Notes: a model not told the origin generated them from the sequence alone. A DNA stretch of 64,000 nucleotides from Labia minor (GCA_963082975.1 OY720345.1:17882491-17946490); one strand, 5' to 3'. Positions 38,401 to 49,560 are shown, counted from the first letter of the stretch. Made by a program: numbers and translations.

Positions 38401-40348
38401 GGTTTATTCCTTTAGAATTGTTTCCAGAAGATTATGGAGGCAATTCACCAAAAATGAGTACACTTCATGGTATGTATATAATAGAAATTAAATTAAACTT
38501 ATCTAACCTTTACTTTTAGTTTTATTTATAATAGGTGATTGAATGAATTTTGATCAGCGGATTCTATGGGTGAAGTTGCGAAGTATCAATGCAAACAAAT
38601 TAACCTATTAAATTCGATGGTTATGAAATTTCACTACATAATATAACAGTTTTTCATTTAGTATTATTAAGTTATTCTGTGTATATAGACGCTAATAATG
38701 GAACGCTCAAAACACTCAACTTTTTTTGTTTGATTTTACGAAATCTGTTACCGAAAGTCCATCAAACACTTTTAGAAACTTATGGTGATGCTGCTCCGTT
38801 ATATTCCAATTGATGGTTTTAGTTACCATAAGAATTGAATGAAAATGTCATTTCGAACCGTTGCGGTTTTATTGCTTGCTAGGGAAAAAAGAAGGGTTTT
38901 CTGTGGTTTATTGCGGCTGGTGATGAAAAGTGTACTGTCGCACCAGACATAGCGCATTCTGATTACCACTTGTTCAGATCGATGCAGCATGGCTTGGATG
39001 ACACATTGTTTAGTAATGCTAAAGAAGTGCAAAAATGGATCGATGATTGGATCGCTGCTAAACCAGCATCGTTCTTTAGTCACGGTATATCCATGTTTTA
39101 AGAAAGATGGGCAAAAGCTGTAGAAAATGATAGAAAATATTTTGATTAGTGTATATTGTACCAATTTTTCTGAATAAATACTTATTAAAGTGAAAAAAAT
39201 GATCAGAATACACGCAAGCACCTAATATAATCGATAGTTACATAAATTTTAAACAGCCAAATGTTTTGGGAAAAATGCGATGAATTAATATTATTTTAAC
39301 AGTTTTCCATTTCTTTTTAATGAGTTAACACACTAATCATGTAACACTCAAAATTGTATTTTCGGCATTCATTATTTTTGTTTTGTTTTATTTAAAGAAA
39401 TTTGCTACCAATCACTTTAGGAACTGCTTCGTTGACTCACCAAATAAAAATTAAAAAATGATGGTTTTGATGATACAAAGAACGACTGAAAGTTTGAAGA
39501 TAATGAATTGCAAAACTTTTTGGACAAAACCCCAAATTCTAAATTTTAACAATTTTCCGTGACTTATTGTGAGTGACGAACAAAAGTGGATCTATTACCA
39601 CAAAAAGTCATGAATTGATGCAAAAAATATTTATGACCTTAAAGGGATTTGGAAGATAAAGTGTATTTAGAGCTGCTAAAACTGAATAAAACAGTTATTA
39701 TAAATGTCTATCACCGCAAGTTAAGCAAGATGTGTTCAACAACATAAAATACGAGCAATAGCGAGTATAATGACAACGCTCGATTATACGTAGCAAGAGC
39801 TGTAATAATATTTAAATTTTAGAAAAAAATGGACAATATTTTTAATATTTTACTGCGGTTTCAAAGAGAATTAACATTAATGCAACCATCTATGTAAATA
39901 TATTATAATTGTGATTCATAAAATTTCAAAAAAAAAATGAAATTAATCATCACACAAATGTTTTTCGCAATCATTACAATTCTTTTTAAAACTTATAATA
40001 GTTAGATTAAAAAATAGTTGATTTTAAAATAATAAAATAATATTATTTTTATGAACAATAAATGAATGTGCTGAAGTACTTTGAGAATATATTGAGTTAT
40101 AATCAAACAATTAAACTGATCAAATTGTAATAAAGACGACCTTTAAAATGAATTTAAATATTATTTAATTAACCCATAATTATTCAATTATTAATATTTC
40201 GTTTTTTATTTTAGCTCAAACAAGACATTGGTGTGAAGAGAAATATTATTCATGGCTACTAGAAGAAGAAAAATTTCGACTTGTGTCAAATAATAATCCA
40301 TCAATCAAAGAGCTTGATTGTTCCTTTAAAAAACTTGTATTAGATTAA
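32443..40348 (+). CDS. CRAL-TRIO domain protein (alpha-tocopherol-transfer-protein-like)
   Basis: Cytosolic carrier of a small hydrophobic ligand (tocopherol, retinoid or phosphoinositide type; the ligand cannot be read from sequence). Seven coding exons join in phase with GT..AG borders: 32443-32602, 34570-34726, 35554-35712, 36995-37088, 38185-38295, 38367-38469 and 40215-40348, giving 305 residues, usual for insect members. The amino end MPPETRDLSILPKDERHPF leads into a CRAL-TRIO N-terminal helical region (VKILREWIVQQTN, roughly residues 40-75). The lipid-binding domain spans about 110-270, with the beta strand GYVVVFDMTGVCLGHL (159-174), VYVINTVSFIDRIL and IHFYGHPNSLERFIPLELFP, followed by the LPxEYGG-like LFPEDYGGN. 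The start is the first ATG after an acceptor (TTTTTCAG at 32440), so an upstream non-coding exon exists. Introns hold mariner, LINE and hairpin remnants. Rab35 follows 1.7 kb downstream in the same orientation. The family is certain, the subfamily is not. Confidence 0.9.
32660..33046 (-). mobile_element. Internally deleted mariner in CRAL-TRIO intron 1
   Basis: Inverted ends TTTGTTCATAAGAAAAGGTG and CACCTTTTCTTTTAAAAAG. The minus strand keeps KRAFQKCFDDWKTLY and GNYFVGDKMNIDE then stop, the C-terminus of a mariner transposase. Same family as 27787-27960. Confidence 0.7.
33813..34003. repeat. 190-bp hairpin element in CRAL-TRIO intron 1
   Basis: ACATAGAAATTTCACTATAG (33813) pairs with CTATAGTGAGATTTCTATGT (33984), and ATACTATCACTTTTATCAAT pairs with ATTGATAAAAGTGATAGTAT, around a (TA)n loop near 33902-33915. 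The stem covers most of the element. MITE-like, no coding. Confidence 0.75.
34842..35325 (+). mobile_element. Internally deleted mariner-like element 2 in CRAL-TRIO intron 2
   Basis: Ends CGAGGATCGGTCAATAAGTC and GACTTATTGACCTGCCCTCG with TA on both sides. The interior keeps a frame-broken YSPDLAHGDYFLF segment and TLDQVYTAQR, the C-terminal third of a mariner transposase. Sister of 15004-15385 but about 100 bp longer. Confidence 0.8.
36590..36815 (-). mobile_element. Decayed LINE tail in CRAL-TRIO intron 3
   Basis: The minus strand reads MGEERLAKLWGDQMGRPR, then SWMEMAQDKDIWGNVDVAKN, the C-terminal motifs of a non-LTR reverse transcriptase, in one open frame of 68 residues. Same family as 1645-1880 and 8188/11655. 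Confidence 0.65.
37437..37737. repeat. Unidentified 300-bp element with inverted ends in CRAL-TRIO intron 4
   Basis: It starts TATAGTATTCTACAACATCAC-like sequence and ends GTGGTGTTATATAGTACTAT, an imperfect inverted pair. It is less AT-rich than the flanks. The minus strand has broken coding-like frames (KIYESELAETLANCVLPF), but I cannot name the family. Confidence 0.45.
38690..39825 (+). pseudogene. Scrambled mariner transposase remnants in CRAL-TRIO intron 6
   Basis: Three plus-strand pieces of mariner-type transposase lie out of order. An amino-terminal helix-turn-helix piece (HQTLLETYGDAAPLYSN) is near 38760. A carboxy-terminal piece (HSDYHLFRSMQHGL, KEVQKWIDDWIAAKPASFF, ending RKYFD) is at 38949-39150. 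A central piece (SDEQKWIYYHKKS, then ELLKLNKTVIINVYHRKL) is at 39485-39790. The frames are broken by stops and shifts. The N, C, middle order means either rearrangement or two overlapping dead copies. Confidence 0.75.
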
Positions 40349-42053
40349 GATTAGAATTTATTAAAAAAAAAACTGTGCCAATAATATATATATCTAAATA
40401 TATATATTTGTAAATATTTTTATAAAACCAAATCTATAATTAATTTTTGTAATAGTTTTATTTTATTTATATATATATTGAGTCGCTTCCATCTCTAGCC
40501 CCGCTCCCTCTCAAAATTATAAATTAAATGAAATATGATTTAATTTAATAAAGAAGTATTTTTTTTCTAATTTATCTAATAAATAAAAAAGGATTTTTTC
40601 AAATTTTCTATGGAAGTATATATTTAATATTTGTAAATTATTTTTTATCTAAAATTTTGTCTCATTTATGAATTTACAAATGCGCTTATCATTTATGCAA
40701 TATTTATTTTTACAATACAAATTAACTATAACATAATTGTATTATATATTCTAGATTTTTAATTATATTTTAATCAGATAAAAGTAATTTTTTACTTAAT
40801 CTTTGGGTTGTCATACAACCCTACCTAAAGTGGCGACCCTCTATATATTATTATATATAATATAAATGAATAAAAAAATATATGTAAATTTTATATGATT
40901 ATAAAATATTAAAAATATATAATTATGTAATATGTAGATATAAAAATTAGTATTTTGCATAAGAGTAGCTATTAATATATTAAAGATAATGTATTTTTTG
41001 TTTAATTATTTATTTAATAATATAAATCCCCATTTTCTAAAATACTAAAGTTTCTTGTTTTGGAAAAATTAATTTTGTGGTTAAATATACCTAAGGATAT
41101 ATAACTACAAAATTACGAATACATCACATAAGGTAGAAAGTATCAACTCGATTCTTAGATATTACAGAAAAATTAATAAAAAATTAAAAGATAGAAATTT
41201 AGTAGTTTAGAATTTGGGCTATCATTTTATAAAAAAAAAAATTGATTATTAATTTTTTATTATATAATTTGTGCATTATAGAATAAAATTATTTTTTATT
41301 ATTATCTTTATATGTGATCCAGTGTATTTTTTGTGTTTTTATTAAATTATTTTTTATCTTATGTTATGATTTATTAATTATACATAAAAAAGTAATCCTT
41401 TTTTTATTAATTTGTATCTGTTATACAAAATTTGATAATTATATTATATTTAAAAAGTTCTATATCACAATGAATAGTAATTATTAATATTTTTGATTAA
41501 GTTAGAAAACAAATAAAGAATAGTATATTTTTTTCAAAAATTTCTAATATTTATTTAATAAGAATAAATTCATTTAATAAAAATAATTAAATAATAGACT
41601 ATTTAAATAAAAAACTACTGAATGTAATATTTTAGTATATCCTATGATCCTTTTATATATTGATTAAGGAAAAATATATTTGATGTTTTATATATATAAT
41701 TGCATGTTTTTTTAATAAAATAAGAGCAATTTTTCAATTATTTTTTGTTAAAAACTTAAAAAGGTGCCAACGCGTAGGAAGAATTTTTTTAGGGATTTTT
41801 GTTACTACCAACTCCTCATTTAATCCTTTCATATGACTTTTATAATGCTTCAAAAATTTTTCCATTAGATCCGCTTTTTATAGTAAACGTTTATTTAATA
41901 AAACTTTTTAATTATAAATGCTTTATTTGAAATTTTAAATAATATTTATATAGATATAATATTTATTTATTTTTTTATTACGTAAATTAAAATATCTCTA
42001 CATGTGTAAACTTCAATATAATAATCTGTATCTAATCTTCCAATTAAATTAAT
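40349..42053. other. Intergenic between CRAL-TRIO and Rab35, no gene seen
   Basis: The CRAL-TRIO 3' UTR probably ends after the AATAAA at 40547-40552. The rest is AT-rich and must hold the Rab35 promoter and 5' UTR. A slightly less AT-rich patch at 41755-41880 is the only candidate I see. Confidence 0.4.
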
Positions 42054-44487
42054 ATGGCTAGAGAATATGATCACCTTTTTAAACTGTTAATTATTGGAGA
42101 TAGTGGTAAGATTTTTATTAAGTATTTTTTAAATTATATATTTGCAATATTGTTTTATCCTTATAATATATTTTATTTATATGATAGATTTAATTACTCT
42201 AGATTAATAAATTTGTTAAATCCTCTGTTTGGAAACTATTACATTAATTTAATGATTTTAATTTTTATTTTAATTTTATTTATTTATTTTAAAAGTATTA
42301 ATCTTAAAACATTTTTCATTATAAAACAACTTAAAATAATTTTTCCTTTGAGGTTATGTGTAATTGACATTTCCTGTTCCAATTCATTTTGAATAAAAAA
42401 TAAGTTTCTTTAATTTAAAATTGATTCTTAATTATTATTCAAACTATATGCTATTATAATTTACATATATATATAAATATTTTTAACACCTTTATCAATT
42501 TCATCAATATATATTGGAATAAACATTTCTAATAGCTCTTTTGACATTTTCATAAAAAGACAATTATTTTAATTATATATTTATTAAATATATAAGAATT
42601 GGTTTTTAACATTAATTATGAAAAACTCATTAAATTGCTTATTAAATATACATTTAAATTTAAATCATTTAGATTTTTAATTACTATAATTAATGATTTT
42701 TATTTCTTTATTTTTCAGGTGTTGGAAAATCATCTTTACTTCTACGATTTGCAGATAACACTTTTAGTGGGAGTTATATAACTACAATTGGAGTTGACTT
42801 TAAAATTAGAACAGTTAGTAATAATGTTGTCTTTATTTAAATTCAAATGAATACTAATTCTTTGTTTTTTTTGTTTTCTTAGGTAGAAATCGATGGCGAA
42901 AGAGTGAAATTACAAATATGGGACACGGCAGGTCAAGAAAGATTTAGAACAATCACATCTACGTAATTTTTTATTCATATTTTTTTTAAAATTGTATTAA
43001 ATTCTTGAATATAATTGTTAGTAATAATATATATATATATATATAATATGTTTAAATTAGTTTTTGTTTAAATTATATATATATATATATATTGCAATTT
43101 AATAGTTACCTGTATTTTATAAATTATCTATTTTAAATTCTTTTCAGGTATTACAGAGGAACACATGGTGTCATTGTTGTTTATGATGTTTCTTCTGGAG
43201 AATCATTTGCAAATGTTAAACGTTGGCTACACGAAATTGAGCACAATTGTGACGTTGTAGATCGAATTTTGGTAATGTATATATATATATATATATATAT
43301 TTAATAATTGCATTAAAATATTTTAATATTATTTGTGAAGAATCTTGTATATTTTTTCTAAAGTTAATAAATATAGAATACTTAGTTTGTTTAAATTTCA
43401 ATTGGTTTTTTTTTGAAGGTGGGTAATAAAGATGATTCACCAGAAAGAAAAGTTGTAGTTAGGGAAGATGCCGAACGGTTTGCTGAACAAATGAATGTCC
43501 GATTATTTGAAACTTCCGCAAAAGAGAATATCAACGTTGAAGAGGTATTTATTAATGATTTTTATATTATCTATTAAATTAGTGATTCTCAACCTGGGCG
43601 AACGACATCTTAAAGGGGACGATTATTTGGGGGGCAAAATTATTTTCAACTCTAAAAAAAGGTAAGGTGATTTTGCGATCAGGCTTTTAAACATTTTTTA
43701 ATTTTTTTTCAATATGATTCTAAAAAAAAAGTAAGATGATTTTATCTATTAAAATTTATAGGGGGGGGGGGGGGGCGAATTATGAAGCCGGCCTTACGAA
43801 GTGGGCGTTTGGTCCAAAATGGTTGAGAAACGCTAAATTAAATAATAATAATATCAAAATAAAAGTAATTTTTTTTGGAAAAAAATTAAAATTTATCTAT
43901 TTGTAGGCATATATATCTTCGAATTCTTTATTAAACTTGAAAGTTCTTGGCAGTATTAACCAAACTCAATCTGCCATCTGTTTTTTATTAGCTCTTACCA
44001 ATTTTCAATGTTCTTCTAATTCTTTCATATCACCGCTTTTTCAAACTACCTATTTTCATTTCTCAATTGATCTTTAATCTTTCTTCTATCATAAGCCATC
44101 ATCATCACCATATTAACGCCTTTTATTTTATAATGTTTTGGGACTCATATATGCCATGAAATTCTTTATTATGCTATCTCCCCGTGCATTTTATCTATTT
44201 TACTAAAAATATAATAAAAATTAATTTATAATAATACCTTAAGCATGATTTTTATTCCACGTTCTTAAATATTTTATAATGATATTAGGACAATGTCAAG
44301 AAAATAATATTTTTTTTTATTAATATCTAATCTGGTTTAAAACTTTTTCATTTTATAGATGTTCCTTTGTATAACGCGTCAAGTTTTACAAACCAAAAAA
44401 GTAGAACGTTTAAGGCAAGCGATAGTAAGTGGCCAAACAGTAAATCTCCGACGGCCAAACAAAACAAAAAAGAATAAATGTTGCTAG
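42054..44487 (+). CDS. Rab35: Rab35 small GTPase
   Basis: Membrane-anchored Rab GTPase of the endosomal recycling and plasma-membrane route. Six exons join in phase: 42054-42105, 42719-42813, 42883-42962, 43148-43271, 43419-43544 and 44359-44487, giving 201 residues, the normal Rab35 length. [18 protein letters not shown] is the insect Rab35 amino end. The P-loop GDSGVGKSS is at residues 15-23 and is split by intron 1 at the second glycine. Switch I is TTIGVDFK (39-46), WDTAGQE is at 62-68, NKDD at 120-123 (NKxD) and ETSAKEN at 148-154, and the protein ends in KNKCC, a double-cysteine geranylgeranylation site. All GTP-binding residues are present. The variable tail ([20 protein letters not shown]) is lysine-rich, as in other Rab35s. 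An AATAAA at 44623-44628 is the likely polyadenylation signal. Intron 5 holds a small hAT element. The start is the only in-frame ATG. Confidence 0.95.
43580..43835. mobile_element. Small hAT non-autonomous element 4 in Rab35 intron 5
   Basis: Ends TAGTGATTCTCAACCTGGGC and ATGGTTGAGAAACGCTA, flanked by TATTAAAT and AATTAAAT (8 bp, one mismatch, TA-centred). The interior contains a run of 15 G at 43761-43775. Confidence 0.75.
43915..44130 (-). mobile_element. Possible very decayed LINE tail in Rab35 intron 5
   Basis: CTTGAAAGTTCTTGGCAGTA resembles the TCGAAARTTCTTGGCCGYA start of the LINE tails elsewhere in the window. The remainder is too worn to be sure. Confidence 0.25.
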
Positions 44488-44628
44488 TTTTGTTCCTGGA
44501 ACCAATAGACAGAGACACATTGACATTTTCCTCGACAATATTCTATATACATATAAATATATTTATTAAAAGTTTAAAAAAATGTCTTCAACAACTTGCC
44601 TCGTACAAGGTAAAATGTTATGAATAAA

Positions 44629-46193
44629 TATAAAGGTTTAATCTTTTAACGATTGAATGTATTTTATGTTTTTAATTTATATTTTAGCCATCGGAAATCA
44701 TTATATCAAATGAATTTTTTTTATGAATACTATGATTATAACTAACATTGTCCTAAAAATATTATATTTTACAAAATTGATGAAAATAATTATTTGCCCG
44801 AATATACTAAAATTTTGTAAATTTCAAAAATAATTATACAATATATAAAATAAAATAAAAATCAAACTTATTTTATGTAGGAAAAATAATGTCATTTGAT
44901 CATAAAGTTTATATAAAAGAAATATTTTTAACATATCTTTATTAAAAAATTATTTATATTTTCTCTTGATTAAAAACAGAAACGGGCTTTTTTCTATTAA
45001 AGAAATATTTTAAAGTATCAATAGGGTTTTGCTCAAAAAAGAACTATTTAACGTGTTCACACTAATCGATCCTCTGAATAAATCTATGAATTCGTGTTTT
45101 ATTGTGCTGCTGTTTATTCTAAGAACAAAAACCAAAAAAAGACTATTATTAAACATAGATTATAACATTTATTATATATAAATCAATAAGAAAATAGGAA
45201 ATAAATTATATCAAATAAAATTATAAAAAACGAATCGTACTCGATATCTAAAATATCAATTCATTGATACCGAAATCATCTTTATTTTTAAATTATACAA
45301 TTAATTCAAATTTATTATTTATAAATGAACCGAAATGCAAAAAAAAATTAGAAAAAATGTATGAATTAGTAGTTTTATTTACTAATATAAGATAATTTTT
45401 ATTATAATTAATTTTATTTTATATTTTCAATCCTGATTATATATTTAAAGTTGTTTTTTTTATTTACCTTTGTACATTTAACATTTTATTACGTAAATTT
45501 GTTTTATTTGAAATTAATATTGAAATTATTTCTTTTTAAGAAAAAGCTATTTTTGCAAATATTTAGAAAGAATTGATAAGAATAAATATATACTTTTTTT
45601 ACTTTTCACATTCCAATCTATTTTTTTAAAACTTTGCCACTATATATAATTTAAAGTAAAGTTATTTTTAAAATTTTAAGTTTTTGTTTTAATAAATTTA
45701 AAATTTTTCTTATAACTTTATTTGAATGATTAGAAAGAAAAATGAAGAAAATTATTTTAAATGATTGAGAAAATATAGAACAGTGTTTATTTATTTTTAT
45801 TGCACTCTTATAAAAATCGAAAAATCTCAAAATATTTTTTAATATGGCGATGTTTTATTTAATATTCATTTTAATTAATTTTCTTTATTTTAAATTTTAT
45901 TTTATTTATTTAATCTCTTAACTTTTTATTTTTATCTATTTATTCTTATTTTTCATACAAATATTTGCAAAAATTTTAATATTTTCTTTAATCTATAGTT
46001 TCTAATACTCCTATAAGAAATATTAAATATAAAATGTATTTATTAATCATTTTAAGCATTTTTATATATATATGTATTCAAAATTATATATATATTATAT
46101 ATATTTTACAATAATTTTTATTCCTAATTACTTTTTTCATCTGCGTATTCATATATTTATATATATTTTTTTTTAAATAATCTTGCCAAAATT
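44629..46193. other. No gene seen downstream of Rab35
   Basis: Very AT-rich sequence with homopolymer and (TA)n runs; no exon or repeat recognised. Confidence 0.5.
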
Positions 46194-46302
46194 TTATTGT
46201 AATTTATTTGAGCCTTTCTTTTTTGCTTCACTTGGTTTAATACCATAAGTCAAAAATATATGAAGCGTTTGTATTTTTTCATTAGCTAAATCATTTATGG
46301 AT
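46194..46302 (-). CDS. Candidate terminal exon of an unidentified minus-strand gene
   Basis: Read on the minus strand, an acceptor TTATTTTTTTGAG (to 303) opens 35 codons with coding-like content, SINDLANEKIQTLHIFLTYG then IKPSEAKKKGSNKLQ and TAA at 46196..46194. Low-complexity runs are absent, unlike nearby chance frames. The phase requires two bases from an upstream exon. The only other candidate upstream (47255-47330) does not join in phase directly, so at least one exon is missing or the call is wrong. No homology is recognised. Confidence 0.3.
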
Positions 46303-46814
46303 CTCAAAAAAATAACATTACAATATTATTTTTAATATAATTTTTAAACTCTTAATGAAAACAGTTAGGAAAAAAAAAATCAAAATCAAATTGTTGATCA
46401 ATTTGTGGATTTACTTTTTAAGGAGATAAAAAAAATTGTGTCTAAAAGAATAATAAGAATAATAAATGATATCTGTAAGAAATAACCAAATAAATATAAT
46501 TAAAAACAATTATGTATATATAAATATTTATATATAAATTTAAATTACATTTATTAATTTTTTTTTGTATAATAAAAAATAAATTACAAATTTTTTATTT
46601 AATTTTTTAATTTATTTAAATTTTCTTTTCTTTCATTCCAGATATTTGTTTCCATCTTAAGATTAAAATTAACTTTTGAATTGCTTAAGATTCATTATAT
46701 TGGATTACATTGAATTATTTTGTTTCTTTTTCAGAAATTTTATTTTTTTAAATTCAGCCACGATAAATATGAAGAAGTTTCTATCTTTTTATGTTCACTC
46801 GTTATGTGCTATAG

Positions 46815-47121
46815 CAGTGGTTTCCAAACTATTTGGCCAAGCGCCCCCTTTACGGAAAATAATTTACTCAGCGCCCCCTTGGAAATTAACTTTTTTTAAT
46901 TTAATAACAATTAAACAGAAAGATAAATGTACCTATTTGCAAAATTTTATAAATAAAGGTGTAAATTAAAAACATTGAATTTATGTATCTATTTATTGAT
47001 CTTAGAATAGAAAAGTAATATACAAGTAATTTTCCCTAAATGAACCTTGTGGCCATCACCGCCCCCCTAGATCGCTCAGGCGCCCACAAGGGGGCAGTAA
47101 CGCCCACTTGGGGAATCACTG
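46815..47121. mobile_element. Small hAT (Buster-type) non-autonomous element 5
   Basis: A 307-bp element: CAGTGGTTTCCAAACTATTT at the left, CCCACTTGGGGAATCACTG at the right, with a perfect 8-bp duplication TGCTATAG (46807-46814, 47122-47129), TA-centred. It has GCGCCCCC blocks inside both ends. Non-coding. Confidence 0.85.
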
Positions 47122-47254
47122 TGCTATAGTTTGAAGATTTATTTTGTCATTCTCTAAAAAAATAAATTTATTTTTTTTTAAATAAAATAATATCACCTTT
47201 ATAAAATAGACTAATAAATTCAAAATATATTTTGTTTTTTAAGTTCAAACTTAC

Positions 47255-47330
47255 ATTCAAATAATTTTATTGGCAATTGGTTAAAAGTGCCTACCCTTAT
47301 AAATGTGTGATGTTGAGAAGCGAAACGAGC
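47255..47330 (-). CDS. Candidate internal exon, minus strand
   Basis: It is bounded on the minus strand by TTCTACTAG (acceptor, G at 47331) and a strong donor GTAAGTTT (from 47254). The 76 bases are open in one frame (ARFASQHHTFIRVGTFNQLP then IKLFE). The plus strand of the same stretch also carries a perfect donor (GTAAGT at 47354), so strand is uncertain. It is reported because the signals are good; no product is recognised. Confidence 0.25.
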
Positions 47331-48169
47331 CTAGTAGAATTCGCTCATAAAAGGTAAGTAAAAAGATTTAAGGTATTGTTCCTTCGCAACTTTAATAAGA
47401 AATAAATCATTAATAATAATTATTCTTATTTAATCTTTTCCTTCGTTAATTTAAATATATTAAAAAAAATACTAATACTTCTTTAAAAATTACAATGAAA
47501 ATATCATTTCAAAAAGCTATTATAATAAAGAATATTTTTTCTAATATATATATATATATATATATACTATATTCAAAAATATTCACTCGTTGCATCCTCT
47601 CCCCTACCATCTGTAATCAAGGATGCTATATTATCTAATTTCCTCTTAAAGAATTTCAACTAAAAATTTATTTTTTAATTTAAAAACTTTTTTCATTAAC
47701 CCTTTAGGATTATTCAAATTGCTTTCATAACTAATTCGATAGATCTTTACCTTTTTTTTATATCATCCTTCTCATAAAAATAAGGTTGATATCAGAGGTA
47801 TTAATTATTGTATTGTCATCTAAAATTAAGAAATTCAAGTTCAATGTTTAAATAAAACTACACACCTCCAATAAAAATATTACTTCTGATAGATAATTGT
47901 TTTTATAGTTAGTAAAATAGATCATTCTTTATTTTTAATTATATAATATATAATATATAATTATTTTGATTATATTTTAAATTACTTACTACTATTTTAA
48001 TTTAACATATATTTTTTGTATATAAATGCTCGAAAAAACTTTGCATTTACGAGAGCATTCTAAAATTGTCTTTCTTTTATAATAATTGAGTTATCGAAAT
48101 TTTTCATGAAATTCGATGACTAAATATTTCTAGTAAATTTTGAATGTTTTGCATATTCATCTCTTAGAC

Positions 48170-48569
48170 CAGGGGTGGCCAACTCGCGGGCCGCATGCGG
48201 CCCGCCGTAAACATTTTTGCGGCCCGCGAGATTCATCACATTTTATATTCTGCGCCCTCATGAAACAAATATCGCACTAGTGAAATAAATATGATTTCAT
48301 TTTTTTTATTTCGTTGTTTCATTTTTTATTTTTAGTATTATATATTTTTAACAATGTGCATTCATATCATTATTATTATATTATATATGTTTATATGTAA
48401 AAATAATATTAAACATAATAAAAATTCATTATTTTTCAATTTGTCACACCAAACAATATCTATAATGGGTCTAAATCTAATTTGGGTATGTATAATTTTA
48501 TATGCGGCCCGCGAAGTTATGATGCATTTCCAAAGTGGCCCGCAAGATCATTTGGGTTGGCCACCTCTG
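48170..48569. mobile_element. Small hAT non-autonomous element 6
   Basis: Ends CAGGGGTGGCCAACTCGCGG and GGGTTGGCCACCTCTG, with GCGGCCCGC blocks at both sub-termini. The flanks TCTCTTAGAC and TCTTTTAGAC match at nine of ten positions; the exact duplication length is ambiguous. Non-coding. Confidence 0.8.
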
Positions 48570-48619
48570 TCTTTTAGACGTTAAAATTAATAAATTAATT
48601 TTTATTTAAAAATAATAAA

Positions 48620-49090
48620 TTAATTTTTATTTAAAAATAATAAATTAATAATAATAACCTTAATTTAAAAAAATAAATATTGAAAATAATTCATTTGTAT
48701 AATAGCTTTTTTTGTCCTCGTTATTAGAAAAAATAATTTATTTTGTATGTAAATGATGAATGTCTATACTTTTAGATAATTGCCCTCAAAAAAAGAAAAT
48801 ATTAGTTATTTAAATATTAAATTTTATCGTGTTTGTTACCGTACTACTCTCAGGGGGAACCCCGGTAAATTTTTGAAATATTACGCACTGTTATTTTCAA
48901 TTGAATTTAATTAAATAGTTTTTATTTGTATTTATAAGTAATTGTATAAAATTGAATTAAAAAAATAAACAAACTTTAAATATAAATTAATTTAAAATTT
49001 ATATATATGGTATTTGTTGGTTTGTTTAAGCGATATGTGGTATATTTTTTATCATAACAATCAAGAATATATATATTTTTTTTTTAATTA
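48620..49090. other. No gene seen
   Basis: AT-rich sequence with one GC-richer spot near 48850-48870 (CAGGGGGAACCCCGG); nothing recognised. Confidence 0.4.
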
Positions 49091-49118
49091 TGAATGTTTT
49101 TTTTTTTGTTTTTTTTAG

Positions 49119-49560
49119 AAAATATTAAGGAGAAGGAGTGTAGGTGTCCTCAAGTGAAGGGTGTTGTTTAGTGGCTTTGTTGAATGGGTTGCCTGCCTGT
49201 TAGGCAAAAGAGCAAGAGCATGAAAGGAAAGGAGCCGACGGGGACGACGACAACGACGACCCCCTGGCCCCCGGGCTCCTCCCTGCAACAGTGCCCTGGA
49301 TTGTATTGATTGTCCGCCAGATTGCGTCCGCGTTGCTGGGGGTCGCTCCGTCCGTCGGCCATTTCGACCCCACCGAGAGCCCAGGAGGGAGAGAACGAGG
49401 AGAACGCAACCCACTTTCTGTTCGTTATTGATCCACGTTGATTTCGTTCCGAAATGAATCGCACCATTTTTATCGGGTAGTCCGGATTCTTTTTTTTTTA
49501 TCATCCACTTAGACCTCGTTAGTCAAGCCAGAAAGCCACGACGATAGTCACTAGTTGAAA
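49119..49560. promoter_or_regulatory. GC- and CpG-rich island, probable exon or promoter of an unidentified gene
   Basis: This is the most GC-rich stretch in the window, in an otherwise very AT-rich region, with many CpGs and (GAC/ACG)n runs. It follows a long T tract ending TTTTTTTTAG at 49118, a plausible plus-strand acceptor. On the plus strand an ATG at 49184 opens 41 codons starting MGCLPVRQKSKSMKGKEPTG and stops at 49309. MGC is the kind of amino end that carries lipid modification, but the frame is short. Minus-strand frames of 69-129 codons overlap it; high G+C makes open frames cheap, so none is compelling. A first exon with 5' UTR is the best guess. Confidence 0.4.

Noticed and set aside
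38823-39221. 132-codon minus-strand frame
   Set aside because: Shadow of the plus-strand mariner transposase remnant, which has recognisable motifs.
42054-42392. 112-codon frame beginning at the Rab35 ATG
   Set aside because: It is exon 1 read through into intron 1; the donor at 42106 and in-phase downstream exons show the true structure.
46676-46969. 97-codon plus-strand frame crossing 46815
   Set aside because: It runs into a small hAT element whose target duplication shows it is an insertion; the frame is incidental.
47310-47353. Plus-strand ATG followed by a perfect GTAAGT donor
   Set aside because: Only 14 codons and no downstream exon that I could join; the minus strand of the same stretch has an equally good case.
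49115-49504. 129- and 99-codon minus-strand frames in the GC island
   Set aside because: Several frames on both strands are open there because stops are rare in GC-rich DNA; none has recognisable content.
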